Shown: in pieces, positions 8,468-17,170 of the stretch | Position numbering within the stretch: the first letter of the stretch is position 1 | Layout: each line of letters opens with the position of its first letter | Assembly (NCBI GenBank): GCA_944325895.1 | Contig: CALVCA010000002.1 | Coordinates: forward strand, 1 to 64,000 | DNA length: 64,000 bases | Direction: 5' to 3' | Origin: Candidatus Gastranaerophilales bacterium | GTDB lineage: Bacteria; Cyanobacteriota; Vampirovibrionia; Gastranaerophilales; Gastranaerophilaceae | Position numbers and translations under genes: made by a program | The notes under the pieces: generated by a model | Databases searched by the model: none | The model's input: the letters and a program-made list of their open reading frames with translations, nothing else | What the model was told of the DNA's origin: nothing

Positions 8468-9089
8468 CAATCCGGTAATACTTTTAAATTTATGCACAAT
8501 GCGTGACAAAAATACTGATAGCCAAGGAGTGAGAATAGCCACAAGAAAAATAACACGATGTCTTTTATATGAAGCTGCAAAAAACCTTCCGCTTGTTGAA
8601 ACGGAAATAACAACACCGTTAACAACATTTACCACAAGAACCGTAGACCCTGATATAAATTTAATAATTTCACCGATATTACGTGCCGGACTTATATTTA
8701 CGGATGAGGCAATAGATATACTTCCTCAGGCCTGTATAAGACACATCGGAATGTATAGAGATGAAAAGACATTGAAACCTGTATGGTATTATAATAAAGT
8801 TCCTATGGAAGCACCAAATCCTGAAAAATTTTACATATATATAACAGATCCCATGCTTGCGACAGGAAACTCGCTCATTGAAGCCATAAAACTTTATGCA
8901 GATAAAGGTATACCTATTGATAACATTAAAGTAATATGCATTATTGCTGCTCCGCAAGGCATTGAAAATATCCACAAGCATTATCCTGATATTGAAATCA
9001 TTACAGCAGCGGTTGATAAAGGCTTAAACGAAAAAGGTTATATAATACCGGGCATGGGCGATGCCGGCGACAGAATATTTAATACCTAA
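8445..9089 (+). CDS. upp: Uracil phosphoribosyltransferase
   Basis: This 214-residue salvage enzyme makes UMP from uracil and PRPP. It shows the Upp signatures: IDNPVILLNLCTMRD at the N-terminus, SPILRAGL (near 77), the PRPP loop region YITDPMLATGNS (about 130-141) and the C-terminal uracil-binding GYIIPGMGDAGDR. The length is standard. It starts inside the MCE gene with its own AAAGGAG site, so translation is probably coupled. About 125 bp of featureless spacer separates its stop from the convergent efflux operon. Confidence 0.95.
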   Translation: MKKVRIIDNPVILLNLCTMRDKNTDSQGVRIATRKITRCLLYEAAKNLPLVETEITTPLTTFTTRTVDPDINLIISPILRAGLIFTDEAIDILPQACIRHIGMYRDEKTLKPVWYYNKVPMEAPNPEKFYIYITDPMLATGNSLIEAIKLYADKGIPIDNIKVICIIAAPQGIENIHKHYPDIEIITAAVDKGLNEKGYIIPGMGDAGDRIFNT

Positions 9090-9216
9090 ATCCACGGACG
9101 TATTTTATATTTATTATAGCTGTCGGAAAAGTCAGCGGCAATCCCGATAATTCCGAGGAAATGTAAATGTGCTTTGAACAAATCCTATTCTAAGACATCT
9201 TTTTTCATGATTAACA

Positions 9217-10629
9217 TTATTCTTCAAATTCAATAACATCTTCGTCTGAAATAATATTTTTACCTACAGCCTTTTCCAAACCTGCTTTTGCGGAATTATA
9301 CTCATATAAAGCTTGATAATAAGTCAATTGAGCCTGCTCATACAATATTTGAGAATCTTTCAATTCGGTAGGACTTGCCTCACCGACACGATATCTGCCA
9401 TAAGAGAGCTCATAGTTTTCTTTTGCCTGTTTTACCTGCAAAAGAGCAACCGGCATTTGATTTTTCTTTTCTTCAAGTGTCAAAAAAGCGTTTTGGATTT
9501 CCAAATAAATTTGGTTTTGAGTATTTTGAGCATTTGCAAGCTCTTTATCATACAAATACCTGGCTTCTTTAATTTGGTTTCTTATTAACATGCCGTTAAT
9601 AGTCGGAAAATTCAAATAACCGCCAACATTATAACCATGATTTGAAGTCCATTCTTTACCGCCTAATTGAAATTGTCCCTCAACGGATAATGTAGGATAA
9701 AAAGATTTTTTAACTAATTTTACATTTTGATTTGCAGTTTCAACCTTAATTTCAGCAAGCCTCAGCTCCGGCCGTGCTTCACGTGCAATATCAACTACAC
9801 CGTTGAAAGTCAAATTCAACGGTTGATACTGTAATTTTCCCATAACATTATATTTTTCTATAAACGGAACACCCATAACATTATTAAGCCTTGCAATTGC
9901 CAAATTAACAGCATTATCCGCCTGAATAAGCTTCAACTTAGCATTACTCAAATTTGCCTCAGCAATTGTAACGTCAACTTTCGGGTTCATACCTATTTCA
10001 TAAAAAGCCTTTGCCTGATCGTAGAACAGTTGAAATTTATCAACAGTATCCTGTGCAACACGCCGATTTTCATATGCAAATAAAAGTGCAAAATAAGCAT
10101 CTTTGGTTTGATAAATAACATCGTTAATAACAGAAACCAAAGTTGCCTTAAAACCTTCGTAATCTAATTTTTTAATGGTTGCTTGATTTTGCGTAACACC
10201 AAAGTCATACAACATTTGCTGCAAAGTAACCTGACCTAATATATAGTAGTTAAAAGTCAAATTTTGCCCCAAAGCATCAGACAATTGAAGTTGTCTTATT
10301 CTTGTATAACCTGTTTGCCAACCAATCTGCGGGAAATAATTTGACCAAACCTGCTTTATTCTTGAATCTGATGCCAATATATCTTGAAAAGCAGAACTTA
10401 TTTGAGGATTATTACCCAAAGCAAGTTCAATACAATTTTCTAAAGTTAAATCGATATTTTTTTCTACAGAACCTGAAATAATATAATCCGAAGTACCTTC
10501 ATGTTTTGGTAAAACTTCCTGTGAATGCGGAAATTCCCTGGCAGAAACCTTATTACCTATATCTTCCGCAAAAGCAGGTATTACCAACATATATAAAATT
10601 ATATTTATTAATAAAAATCTTTTAATCAT
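9217..10629 (-). CDS. TolC-family outer-membrane efflux protein
   Basis: This 470-residue outer-membrane channel would complete the RND efflux system encoded upstream. It has a signal peptide (residues 1-21, cleavage near AFA-ED) and two internally repeated OEP domains rich in long amphipathic helices, for example LNLTLENCIELALGNNP-type starts and LEEKKNQ...ELSYGRYRVGEAS in the second repeat (about 390-430). The start overlaps the stop of the RND gene by 4 bp (ATGA type), so the genes are one operon. The substrate cannot be told from sequence. Confidence 0.92.
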   Translation of the reverse strand: MIKRFLLINIILYMLVIPAFAEDIGNKVSAREFPHSQEVLPKHEGTSDYIISGSVEKNIDLTLENCIELALGNNPQISSAFQDILASDSRIKQVWSNYFPQIGWQTGYTRIRQLQLSDALGQNLTFNYYILGQVTLQQMLYDFGVTQNQATIKKLDYEGFKATLVSVINDVIYQTKDAYFALLFAYENRRVAQDTVDKFQLFYDQAKAFYEIGMNPKVDVTIAEANLSNAKLKLIQADNAVNLAIARLNNVMGVPFIEKYNVMGKLQYQPLNLTFNGVVDIAREARPELRLAEIKVETANQNVKLVKKSFYPTLSVEGQFQLGGKEWTSNHGYNVGGYLNFPTINGMLIRNQIKEARYLYDKELANAQNTQNQIYLEIQNAFLTLEEKKNQMPVALLQVKQAKENYELSYGRYRVGEASPTELKDSQILYEQAQLTYYQALYEYNSAKAGLEKAVGKNIISDEDVIEFEE

Positions 10630-13600
10630 TGCTTATCCTTAAATCTTTTTGCAATATTTAACTTCATTTCTTCTATCATGACATAGAACGCAGGCACTAA
10701 AAATGTACCTATAAATGCTACAGCCATCATACCGCCAAATACAGTCATACCCACGGAATGTCGGCTTGCAGCACCTGCACCTTTTGCAAATACAAGAGGT
10801 AATAATCCTAATATAAATGCAATATTTGTCATCATAACAGCTCTGAAACGCAATTTCGCAGCCTGCATAGCAGCTTCACGTATAGGCATTCCGCTTTGAT
10901 GTGCATCTTTTGCAAACTCAATAATCAAAATAGCCTGTTTTGTACTCAAACCTAATAACATAACCAAACCGATTTGAGCATACAAATCAAGAGAATAACC
11001 TGCAATATATTGAAAGAATAATGCACCTACCAATGCTATAGGTGATACTAACAATACCGCTACAGGAAGCATCCAGCTTTCATAAAGCCCTACAAGGAAC
11101 AAATAAACAAATACTATTGACATTGCTAAAATAGGTCCGATTTGCCCTTGCGATTCCTGTTCCTGCAAAGAACTTCCCGACCAGGCATAACCCATATCCT
11201 TTGGCAAAACTTCATTTGATATCTGCTCCATTAAATTCATTGCCTGACCTGATGAAACACCTGCTCTTGCTGAACCGTTTATTGTGATTGCAGGATACAT
11301 GTTAAACCTAGTACGGCTGTAAGGACCGACAATATTCTCTATCTTTAAAACAGATGATATCGGAACCATTTTCCCGCTGGAATTTTTAATAAAAATTTTG
11401 TCAATATCGCTTGGTCTTGCTCTGAAATCAGAATCAGCCTGCATATATACACGATAAACACGACCGTATTTATTAAAGTCATTTATATAAGATTTACCAA
11501 AATATGCTGATAATGCACTGTATATTTCCGAAATCTGTACTCCTTGAGCCATTGCCTTTGCAACATCGACATTAAGCAATAATTGAGGCATATTAGATGT
11601 AAATGAAGTATAAACCATGGTAAAATCAGGATGTTGATTAGCTTTTGCCATTAATTTTACAGCTTCATCGTATAATTCCTGAGCATCACGGTTACCTTTA
11701 TCCAAAAGCTGATATTCAAAGCCGCCGAACATACCTAAACCGGAAATAGCCGGAGGTGAAAAAGATGCTATCGTTGCAGAAGGATAAGTTGAAAACTCGT
11801 TTCTCATTATATTCAATATACCTTCTGCTGATTCAGCTTTTGACTTACGCTGTGACCATGGCTTTAATTGTGCAACAATCAAAGCAGTATTTTCACCGTT
11901 AAAACCTACCATTGTAATAGTTGTTTTAACTCCTTTTATCTGCAAAATTCGTTCTTCAACTTCAGTTGCGACCATATCTGTTCTAGAAGCGGAAGATCCG
12001 TCAGGAAGTTGTATTTGAGTAAAAATCGCACCTCTGTCTTCGTCAGGCAAAAATCCTGTCGGTATCAATTTAAACATAAATAATACAAATATTACGATAC
12101 CGAGTAAAACTATCAACGTAAATTTAGCTGAATTAACAAAAACTTTAGCACCTTCAAGGTATTTATCACGTATTCCGTTAAACCAATCATCAAATTTTTG
12201 TATAAAAACAAAATCAGCCTTTTCATCACCCGATTTTAAAATCATAGAACAAAGTGCCGGTGAAAGAGTCAATGCAACAAGTGTTGATAAACCGATAGAA
12301 GTTGCAATACAAAGAGCAAATTGTCTAAACATTTGTCCTGTAATACCGGCCATGAATGAAACCGGAACAAATACAGCCATCAAAACGAGCGATGTAGCCA
12401 AAACCGCACCGAATACCTCTTTCATTGTTATTTCGGTTGCTGTTTTTTGATCTTTACCTTCCTGAATATGCCTTTGAGTATTTTCCAAAACAACAATTGC
12501 ATCGTCAACAACAAGTCCGACCGCTAAAACTAAACCAAATAAAATCAACAGGTTTATAGAAAATCCGAACAGACTCATGAAAATAAAAACACCGATTAAA
12601 GAAACCGGAATTGCACAGAAAGGAATGAAAGCAGCTCTTGCACTGCCTAAAAACATATAAGTAACTATTCCTACAAGTATTATCGCCAGGGCAATCGCAT
12701 TAATAACCTCATGAATTGATTCTCTGACGAACTCCGTTTCATCGTGCTGAACTTCATATTCAATCCCCTGCGGGAAACCTTTGCTTAATTCTTTCATTTT
12801 AGCCTGAATTTTATTTGATAAATCAATTGCGTTTGCTTCAGGCAATTGAGTAATAGAAATAACGGCTGAATTTTTACCGCCTATTCTAGAGAAGAAAGAA
12901 TAGCTTTCAGCACCCAATTCAACTTTTGCCACATCTTTAAGTTTAACTTGAGAGCCGTCTGGTTTTGATCTGATTACAATATCTTCAAACTCTTTAGGAT
13001 CTTCCAACCTGCCTCTAGTACGCATGGTAAGTTTAACCATCTGCTTATCCTTCATTGGCTCAACACCCAAATCACCTGCCGGGGTTTGAGTATTTTGAGC
13101 TTGAACAGCTGCAGCAACTTCACTAGTTGAAACACCTAAACTTGCCATTTTATTGGCGTCCAGCCATATCCTCATAGAATATTCAGACGAACCGAATACC
13201 TGAACCTTACCTACACCTTTTATACGTGCAAGTTCATCTTTTATATATATAGAAGCATAGTTTGCTATATACAAATTATCATAAGTACCGGTCGGAGAGT
13301 TAACTGAAATCATCAAAATACCCGGGCCGCCTGTTGACTTTCTGACAGTCAAGCCGTAACGTCTAACTTCTTCCGGCAAACGTGGAGTAACAAGCTGCAA
13401 TTGGTTTTGAACGTTAACTACCGCCATATCAGGATCTGAACCTATTTCAAAATATAAAGTTAACTGATACGATCCGTTTTGAGAAGTTGAAGACATGTAT
13501 ATCATATCTTCAACACCGTTCAATTGAGCTTCAACCGGTGCAGCAATAGTAGACTCGACAACATCCGAGCTTGCACCTGCATAAGTTGCAGTTACAATAA

Positions 13601-13739
13601 CCTGCGGAGGTGTAATAGACGGATATTCTTCCAACGGTAATGTATTCAACATCAAAATTCCGGCAAGCATAATTGCCAAAGAAATTACTATAGCTAATTT
13701 TGGACGTTTTATGAATAAATTACCTGAATTATTTGCCAT
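10626..13739 (-). CDS. RND multidrug efflux transporter (AcrB/MexB, HAE1 family)
   Basis: This 1037-residue inner-membrane proton antiporter has the typical AcrB length and layout: TM1 near residue 12-30, a large periplasmic domain, TM2-6, TM7, a second periplasmic domain, then TM8-12. Family motifs seen include FIKRPKLAIVISLAIM at the N-terminus, LPLEEYPSITPP, VVESTIAAPVEAQLNGVE, LAVGLVVDDAIVVLEN in TM4 with the paired Asp of the proton relay, and GLSTKQAILIIEFAKD. It is the middle gene of the MFP-RND-OMP operon and overlaps the MFP gene by 11 bp. HAE1 pumps export hydrophobic and amphiphilic compounds such as bile acids and drugs; the actual substrate is unknown. Confidence 0.96.
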   Translation of the reverse strand: MANNSGNLFIKRPKLAIVISLAIMLAGILMLNTLPLEEYPSITPPQVIVTATYAGASSDVVESTIAAPVEAQLNGVEDMIYMSSTSQNGSYQLTLYFEIGSDPDMAVVNVQNQLQLVTPRLPEEVRRYGLTVRKSTGGPGILMISVNSPTGTYDNLYIANYASIYIKDELARIKGVGKVQVFGSSEYSMRIWLDANKMASLGVSTSEVAAAVQAQNTQTPAGDLGVEPMKDKQMVKLTMRTRGRLEDPKEFEDIVIRSKPDGSQVKLKDVAKVELGAESYSFFSRIGGKNSAVISITQLPEANAIDLSNKIQAKMKELSKGFPQGIEYEVQHDETEFVRESIHEVINAIALAIILVGIVTYMFLGSARAAFIPFCAIPVSLIGVFIFMSLFGFSINLLILFGLVLAVGLVVDDAIVVLENTQRHIQEGKDQKTATEITMKEVFGAVLATSLVLMAVFVPVSFMAGITGQMFRQFALCIATSIGLSTLVALTLSPALCSMILKSGDEKADFVFIQKFDDWFNGIRDKYLEGAKVFVNSAKFTLIVLLGIVIFVLFMFKLIPTGFLPDEDRGAIFTQIQLPDGSSASRTDMVATEVEERILQIKGVKTTITMVGFNGENTALIVAQLKPWSQRKSKAESAEGILNIMRNEFSTYPSATIASFSPPAISGLGMFGGFEYQLLDKGNRDAQELYDEAVKLMAKANQHPDFTMVYTSFTSNMPQLLLNVDVAKAMAQGVQISEIYSALSAYFGKSYINDFNKYGRVYRVYMQADSDFRARPSDIDKIFIKNSSGKMVPISSVLKIENIVGPYSRTRFNMYPAITINGSARAGVSSGQAMNLMEQISNEVLPKDMGYAWSGSSLQEQESQGQIGPILAMSIVFVYLFLVGLYESWMLPVAVLLVSPIALVGALFFQYIAGYSLDLYAQIGLVMLLGLSTKQAILIIEFAKDAHQSGMPIREAAMQAAKLRFRAVMMTNIAFILGLLPLVFAKGAGAASRHSVGMTVFGGMMAVAFIGTFLVPAFYVMIEEMKLNIAKRFKDKQ

Positions 13740-14889
13740 TTTTCACCTGATTAATTTTTTCCATTTCTTCTTTTGAAACGATTGTTACGGGATGCCCCGG
13801 TGTAACCTTTTGCAACCCGTTTGTTATAATCATATCACCAGGCTTCAAACCATCGGTTACAACCCAGTAATCACCTGTTTGTTCACCTGTTTTTATATAA
13901 ACAAGCTGCGGGATATTTTTATCGTCTAGCTTATAGACATATTTACCGGCCTGATTTTCTAAAACAGCCGTTTGATGAACAACAGGAACTTTTACCTTGT
14001 TGTTAGAGAAAAGTTTCACCGTCACAAATTCACCATGCAGCAATTGGTTATTTGGGTTTTTAAAAGTAGCTCTAAGTGTAACCGTGCCCGTTGACTGATC
14101 AATTTTATTATCCTGAAAATCCTGAACACCGTTAAATTCATATTTTTCACCATTATTGAAATATAATTCAACTTTTCTGTTTTTGTTATTGGACAAATCG
14201 GCATTTGACAATGAATTAAAATCATTTGAATCCATAGGGAAAGTAACATATATAGGATCCGTACTGTTTATTGTAGTAAGAGGTCCTGAATTAGGGGAAA
14301 CATAGTTTCCAACAGTAACCGTAATTATACCGACTTTTCCGTTTACGGGAGATTTAACTCTTGTGTAACTGTAATTTCTTTGACTGTCTGCATATGCAGC
14401 TTGAGCAGAAGCAAGTTGAGCTCTTAAAGCATCACGTTGAGATAGCATTTGATCGTAAGAAGCTTTTGCTATATAATCTTTTTTCACCAATTCTTCAGAA
14501 CGAGCAAGTTGTTTTTCTGCATAAATCAACTGAGCCCTTGTATTTTCAACATTTGCCTTTGCTACATTCATTGTATTTTTAAATTCAGTAGGTTCAATCA
14601 AAAATAAAACTTGCCCCTGTTTTACATAATCCCCTTCTTTAAAATAGCTTTTTTGTAAATAACCTGCAATACGAGCAAGTACATTTACCTGATATTTAGA
14701 AGCCACACGTCCCGGAGCCTCAAATTTTCTTATAATTTCCTTTTCGCCGATAGATTCAACCTGAACACTCGGAGCAGGTTTGTTTTTCAATGCTCTATTT
14801 GATATAAACTGACTTATTATGCCGCTGAAATATCTTAACAAAATAGCTGCAATTATAACTGTCAGTACAATTATAATATTTTTTTTCAT
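13729..14889 (-). CDS. RND efflux membrane-fusion protein (AcrA-like)
   Basis: This 386-residue periplasmic adaptor links the RND pump to the TolC channel. It has an N-terminal TM or signal (about 4-20), a lipoyl-like half motif around residues 60-90 (GYLQKSYFKEGDYVKQGQVLFLIEP), an alpha-helical hairpin, the second lipoyl half (SYTRVKSPVNGKVG), then beta-barrel and membrane-proximal domains. The start at 14889 follows GGGGAGAGAC; an upstream in-frame ATG at 14946 lacks a ribosome site. A GTTGT-N4-ACAAC inverted repeat (14911-14924) in the leader could bind a regulator, but no regulator gene is adjacent. Confidence 0.93.
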   Translation of the reverse strand: MKKNIIIVLTVIIAAILLRYFSGIISQFISNRALKNKPAPSVQVESIGEKEIIRKFEAPGRVASKYQVNVLARIAGYLQKSYFKEGDYVKQGQVLFLIEPTEFKNTMNVAKANVENTRAQLIYAEKQLARSEELVKKDYIAKASYDQMLSQRDALRAQLASAQAAYADSQRNYSYTRVKSPVNGKVGIITVTVGNYVSPNSGPLTTINSTDPIYVTFPMDSNDFNSLSNADLSNNKNRKVELYFNNGEKYEFNGVQDFQDNKIDQSTGTVTLRATFKNPNNQLLHGEFVTVKLFSNNKVKVPVVHQTAVLENQAGKYVYKLDDKNIPQLVYIKTGEQTGDYWVVTDGLKPGDMIITNGLQKVTPGHPVTIVSKEEMEKINQVKNGK

Positions 14890-14968
14890 GTCTCTCCCCT
14901 GAAAATTTATGTTGTTTTTACAACAAAATTTTAACAAAAAAAGCAAAATTTGGCAAGAAATTTTTATT

Positions 14969-15544
14969 TTACAATAAAAATTTTGTTTTTATAAAAGAAA
15001 TCATATCTTGAAGTGCTTTTGCTCTATGAGAAATTTTATTTTTTTCGTCTTCAGACATATCAGCCATTGTTAAATCCGTATTTTCCACTATAAATACAGG
15101 ATCATACCCGAACCCGTTTTTACCGGACTGAGTTTCGGCAATTTTTCCAAAGCATTCGCCTTTTGAAACATGCAAAATATTCCCGTCAGTATCTAAAAGC
15201 GTCATTACACAGACGAATTTTGCATCTCTATTTTTAAACGATTTTAATTCTTGTAAAATTTTATCAATTTTTTCCTGCTGAGTACCTGCATAACGTGCGG
15301 AGTAAAGCCCGGGAGCACCGTTTAAAGCTTCAACACATAACCCGGAATCGTCAGCCAGTGACATCATTTGAGAAACCCTGTTTGCTTCTTTTGCTTTTTT
15401 ATAAGAATTCTCTTCAAAAGTACAGCCATCCTCTACAGGACTAAAACCATCAGGAGGCAAAATAAACTCTATACCGCTTCCTTTTGATATTTCATTTATT
15501 TCTTTTAATTTATTAACATTTCCTGTTGCAAAAACAATTTTCAT
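14969..15544 (-). CDS. rdgB: XTP/dITP diphosphatase (Ham1/RdgB)
   Basis: This 191-residue house-cleaning pyrophosphatase hydrolyses non-canonical purine nucleotides (dITP, XTP) to keep them out of DNA. It shows the Ham1 signatures FATGNVNKLKE (6-16), EDGCTFEENSYKKA, LADDSGLCVEALNGAPGLYSAR (about 65-85), GFGYDPVF and the C-terminal SHRAKAL. The start ATG overlaps the stop of uppS by 1 bp, so the two are co-transcribed and translationally coupled. It is the last gene before the efflux operon, with about 80 bp between. Confidence 0.95.
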   Translation of the reverse strand: MKIVFATGNVNKLKEINEISKGSGIEFILPPDGFSPVEDGCTFEENSYKKAKEANRVSQMMSLADDSGLCVEALNGAPGLYSARYAGTQQEKIDKILQELKSFKNRDAKFVCVMTLLDTDGNILHVSKGECFGKIAETQSGKNGFGYDPVFIVENTDLTMADMSEDEKNKISHRAKALQDMISFIKTKFLL

Positions 15545-16266
15545 TATTTACCGTACCGTCTTTGTCTGTGACCGAATTCAAAAATGGCTTTTGAAAGCAA
15601 TTCCTCATCAAATTCCGGCCAAAATTCTTTCATTACAATAAATTCCGAATACGCAATCTGCCATAAAAGATAGTTTGAAACCCTCATCTCACCGCCTGTT
15701 CTGATTAACAAATCAGGATCAGGAATATTTTTTGTATAAAGTTCTTTGGAAATCAAATCTTCAGTAATATCTTCCGATTTTACACCTTTTTCAATTATAT
15801 GTTTTACAGCATTGACAATTTCATCACGGGAGCCGTAATTAAAAGCAATCTGCAATTTGACACCCGTATTATCTTTTGTATAGTCCATTGCATCATACAA
15901 AATTTTCTGTAATTTAGGGTTCAATTTTGTCAAATCACCGATAAAATTAATGACAACTCCGTTTTCATGAAGTTCTTTTAACTCATTTTTAATGGTATTT
16001 GCTAGAAGTTCCATTAAAAAAGCTACTTCTTCGGGTTTTCTGTTCCAATTTTCCGTTGAAAAAGCGTATACTGTCAAATATTTTACCCCGAATTTATGGC
16101 ATGCTTTTAGAGCTGCTTTCAATGCGTCAACACCTTTTTTGTGTCCCATTGCGGACGGAAGATTTCGTTCTTTTGCCCAGCGGCGGTTTCCATCCATAAT
16201 TATTGCTATATGTTTTAATCCTGTATTTTTAACTATATCTTCCGTTTTTTCAATTTCAGTTATCAT
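15544..16266 (-). CDS. uppS: Undecaprenyl diphosphate synthase (isoprenyl transferase)
   Basis: This 240-residue cis-prenyltransferase makes the C55 lipid carrier for peptidoglycan and other surface glycans. Signatures: HIAIIMDGNRRWAKE (19-33, with catalytic Asp and Asn-Arg-Arg-Trp), GHKKGVDALK, YLTVYAFSTENWNR, and the C-terminal block DLLIRTGGEMRVSNYLLWQIAYSE. The length is standard. It has an AGGA ribosome site and is the first gene of a two-gene unit with rdgB. A bidirectional terminator lies immediately upstream, isolating it from the neighbouring gene. Confidence 0.96.
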   Translation of the reverse strand: MITEIEKTEDIVKNTGLKHIAIIMDGNRRWAKERNLPSAMGHKKGVDALKAALKACHKFGVKYLTVYAFSTENWNRKPEEVAFLMELLANTIKNELKELHENGVVINFIGDLTKLNPKLQKILYDAMDYTKDNTGVKLQIAFNYGSRDEIVNAVKHIIEKGVKSEDITEDLISKELYTKNIPDPDLLIRTGGEMRVSNYLLWQIAYSEFIVMKEFWPEFDEELLSKAIFEFGHRQRRYGK

Positions 16267-16293
16267 AATTCCTCGCAGAAAAATTATATCATA

Positions 16294-16322
16294 AAAAAAC
16301 TCCCTTTATAGGGAGTTTTTTT
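16294..16322. terminator. Bidirectional intrinsic terminator
   Basis: AAAAAACTCCC-TTTATA-GGGAGTTTTTT forms an 11-bp A/T-flanked stem. On the minus strand it ends the gene at 16337-17047, and it lies just upstream of uppS. Confidence 0.85.
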
Positions 16323-16336
16323 ATGATATACATAAT

Positions 16337-17047
16337 CTACTTAACGTTTTCTACACCGTGGTCTTTAACAAAATGACTATGCCATTTGGAAGAATTATTT
16401 GATACAGCTTTTGCTTTTTTGTCAAAACCTTTTGCCATTTCAGAAAATGCTTCTGTTTTTGCTTTTTTAGCTTCGCCACTCAATACAGTATTTTTACTTG
16501 TACCTAAATCAAAAACCGTACCGAATTTAGATTGTTTATTTCTATGAAAAACATTTTTTAAACTACTCATTGCTTGTTTTGCTTTATCTGAAATTTTAGT
16601 GCCAACGTTAGAAGTTTTCTTAAACACATTAACAAAGAAATCTTTCACTACTTGAAATGCCTTTTTTAATCCGCTTGCAATGTTTGAAAAAACTTTACCG
16701 GAAAACTCTTTAACTTTACCGAATAATCCCGACGCAGAATTTTTAACCGCTTGAGCTTTATCAGCTAATTTTGAATTTTTAACTTTATCAACAGCTTTGC
16801 CAGCATTTTTGCCGATATTTTTACGGAATACAACACCTGCTGCCAATACAGCTGCAGCTCCAACACCGACTGCTACTTTTTTCAACAGTGAATTATCATG
16901 TTTAACAACTCCACCGTTTGCTTTTGCTATCTTTTTCAAATCAGATTTACTAACTAAAGCGGGCTGACCATCCTTAGCTTGTACATAATATTTGTTTCTA
17001 GCTACTTTATGTACATTAAAATTCGGTATTGAAACTGTAAGTGACAT
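16337..17047 (-). CDS. Orphan membrane-anchored helical protein
   Basis: This 236-residue, very basic protein has no recognised family. Residues 1-12 read MSLTVSIPNFNV, similar in style to the N-termini of other lineage-specific proteins here. One Ala/Val-rich membrane segment lies at 57-74, followed by a long Lys/Ala/Ser-rich helical region (about 80-190) with amphipathic repeats of the KVK-(D/E)-F type. Composition suggests a membrane-tethered, DNA- or RNA-like polyanion-binding or apolipoprotein-like rod, but this is only inference. It is monocistronic, with its own terminator downstream and the nrdJ terminator upstream. Confidence 0.65.
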   Translation of the reverse strand: MSLTVSIPNFNVHKVARNKYYVQAKDGQPALVSKSDLKKIAKANGGVVKHDNSLLKKVAVGVGAAAVLAAGVVFRKNIGKNAGKAVDKVKNSKLADKAQAVKNSASGLFGKVKEFSGKVFSNIASGLKKAFQVVKDFFVNVFKKTSNVGTKISDKAKQAMSSLKNVFHRNKQSKFGTVFDLGTSKNTVLSGEAKKAKTEAFSEMAKGFDKKAKAVSNNSSKWHSHFVKDHGVENVK

Positions 17048-17143
17048 ATTAAAATCCTTTCATTTTTACACTACTCACATTAACATTAATGCTCGTAAAA
17101 AAATTTTTTGTTATATGAGGTCAAAAGTTGTTACATATATTTA

Positions 17144-17170
17144 CAAAAAAAGGGCATTAATGCCCCTTTT
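17144..17170 (-). terminator. Intrinsic terminator of nrdJ
   Basis: The perfect palindrome GGGCATTAATGCCC (17152-17165) is followed on the minus strand by a run of seven T. It directly abuts the nrdJ stop codon. Confidence 0.85.

Noticed and set aside
14911-14924. GTTGT-N4-ACAAC inverted repeat before the efflux operon as a TetR-type operator
   Set aside because: The half-sites are only 5 bp of common AT-rich sequence and no regulator gene is adjacent, so it is mentioned only in the gene note.
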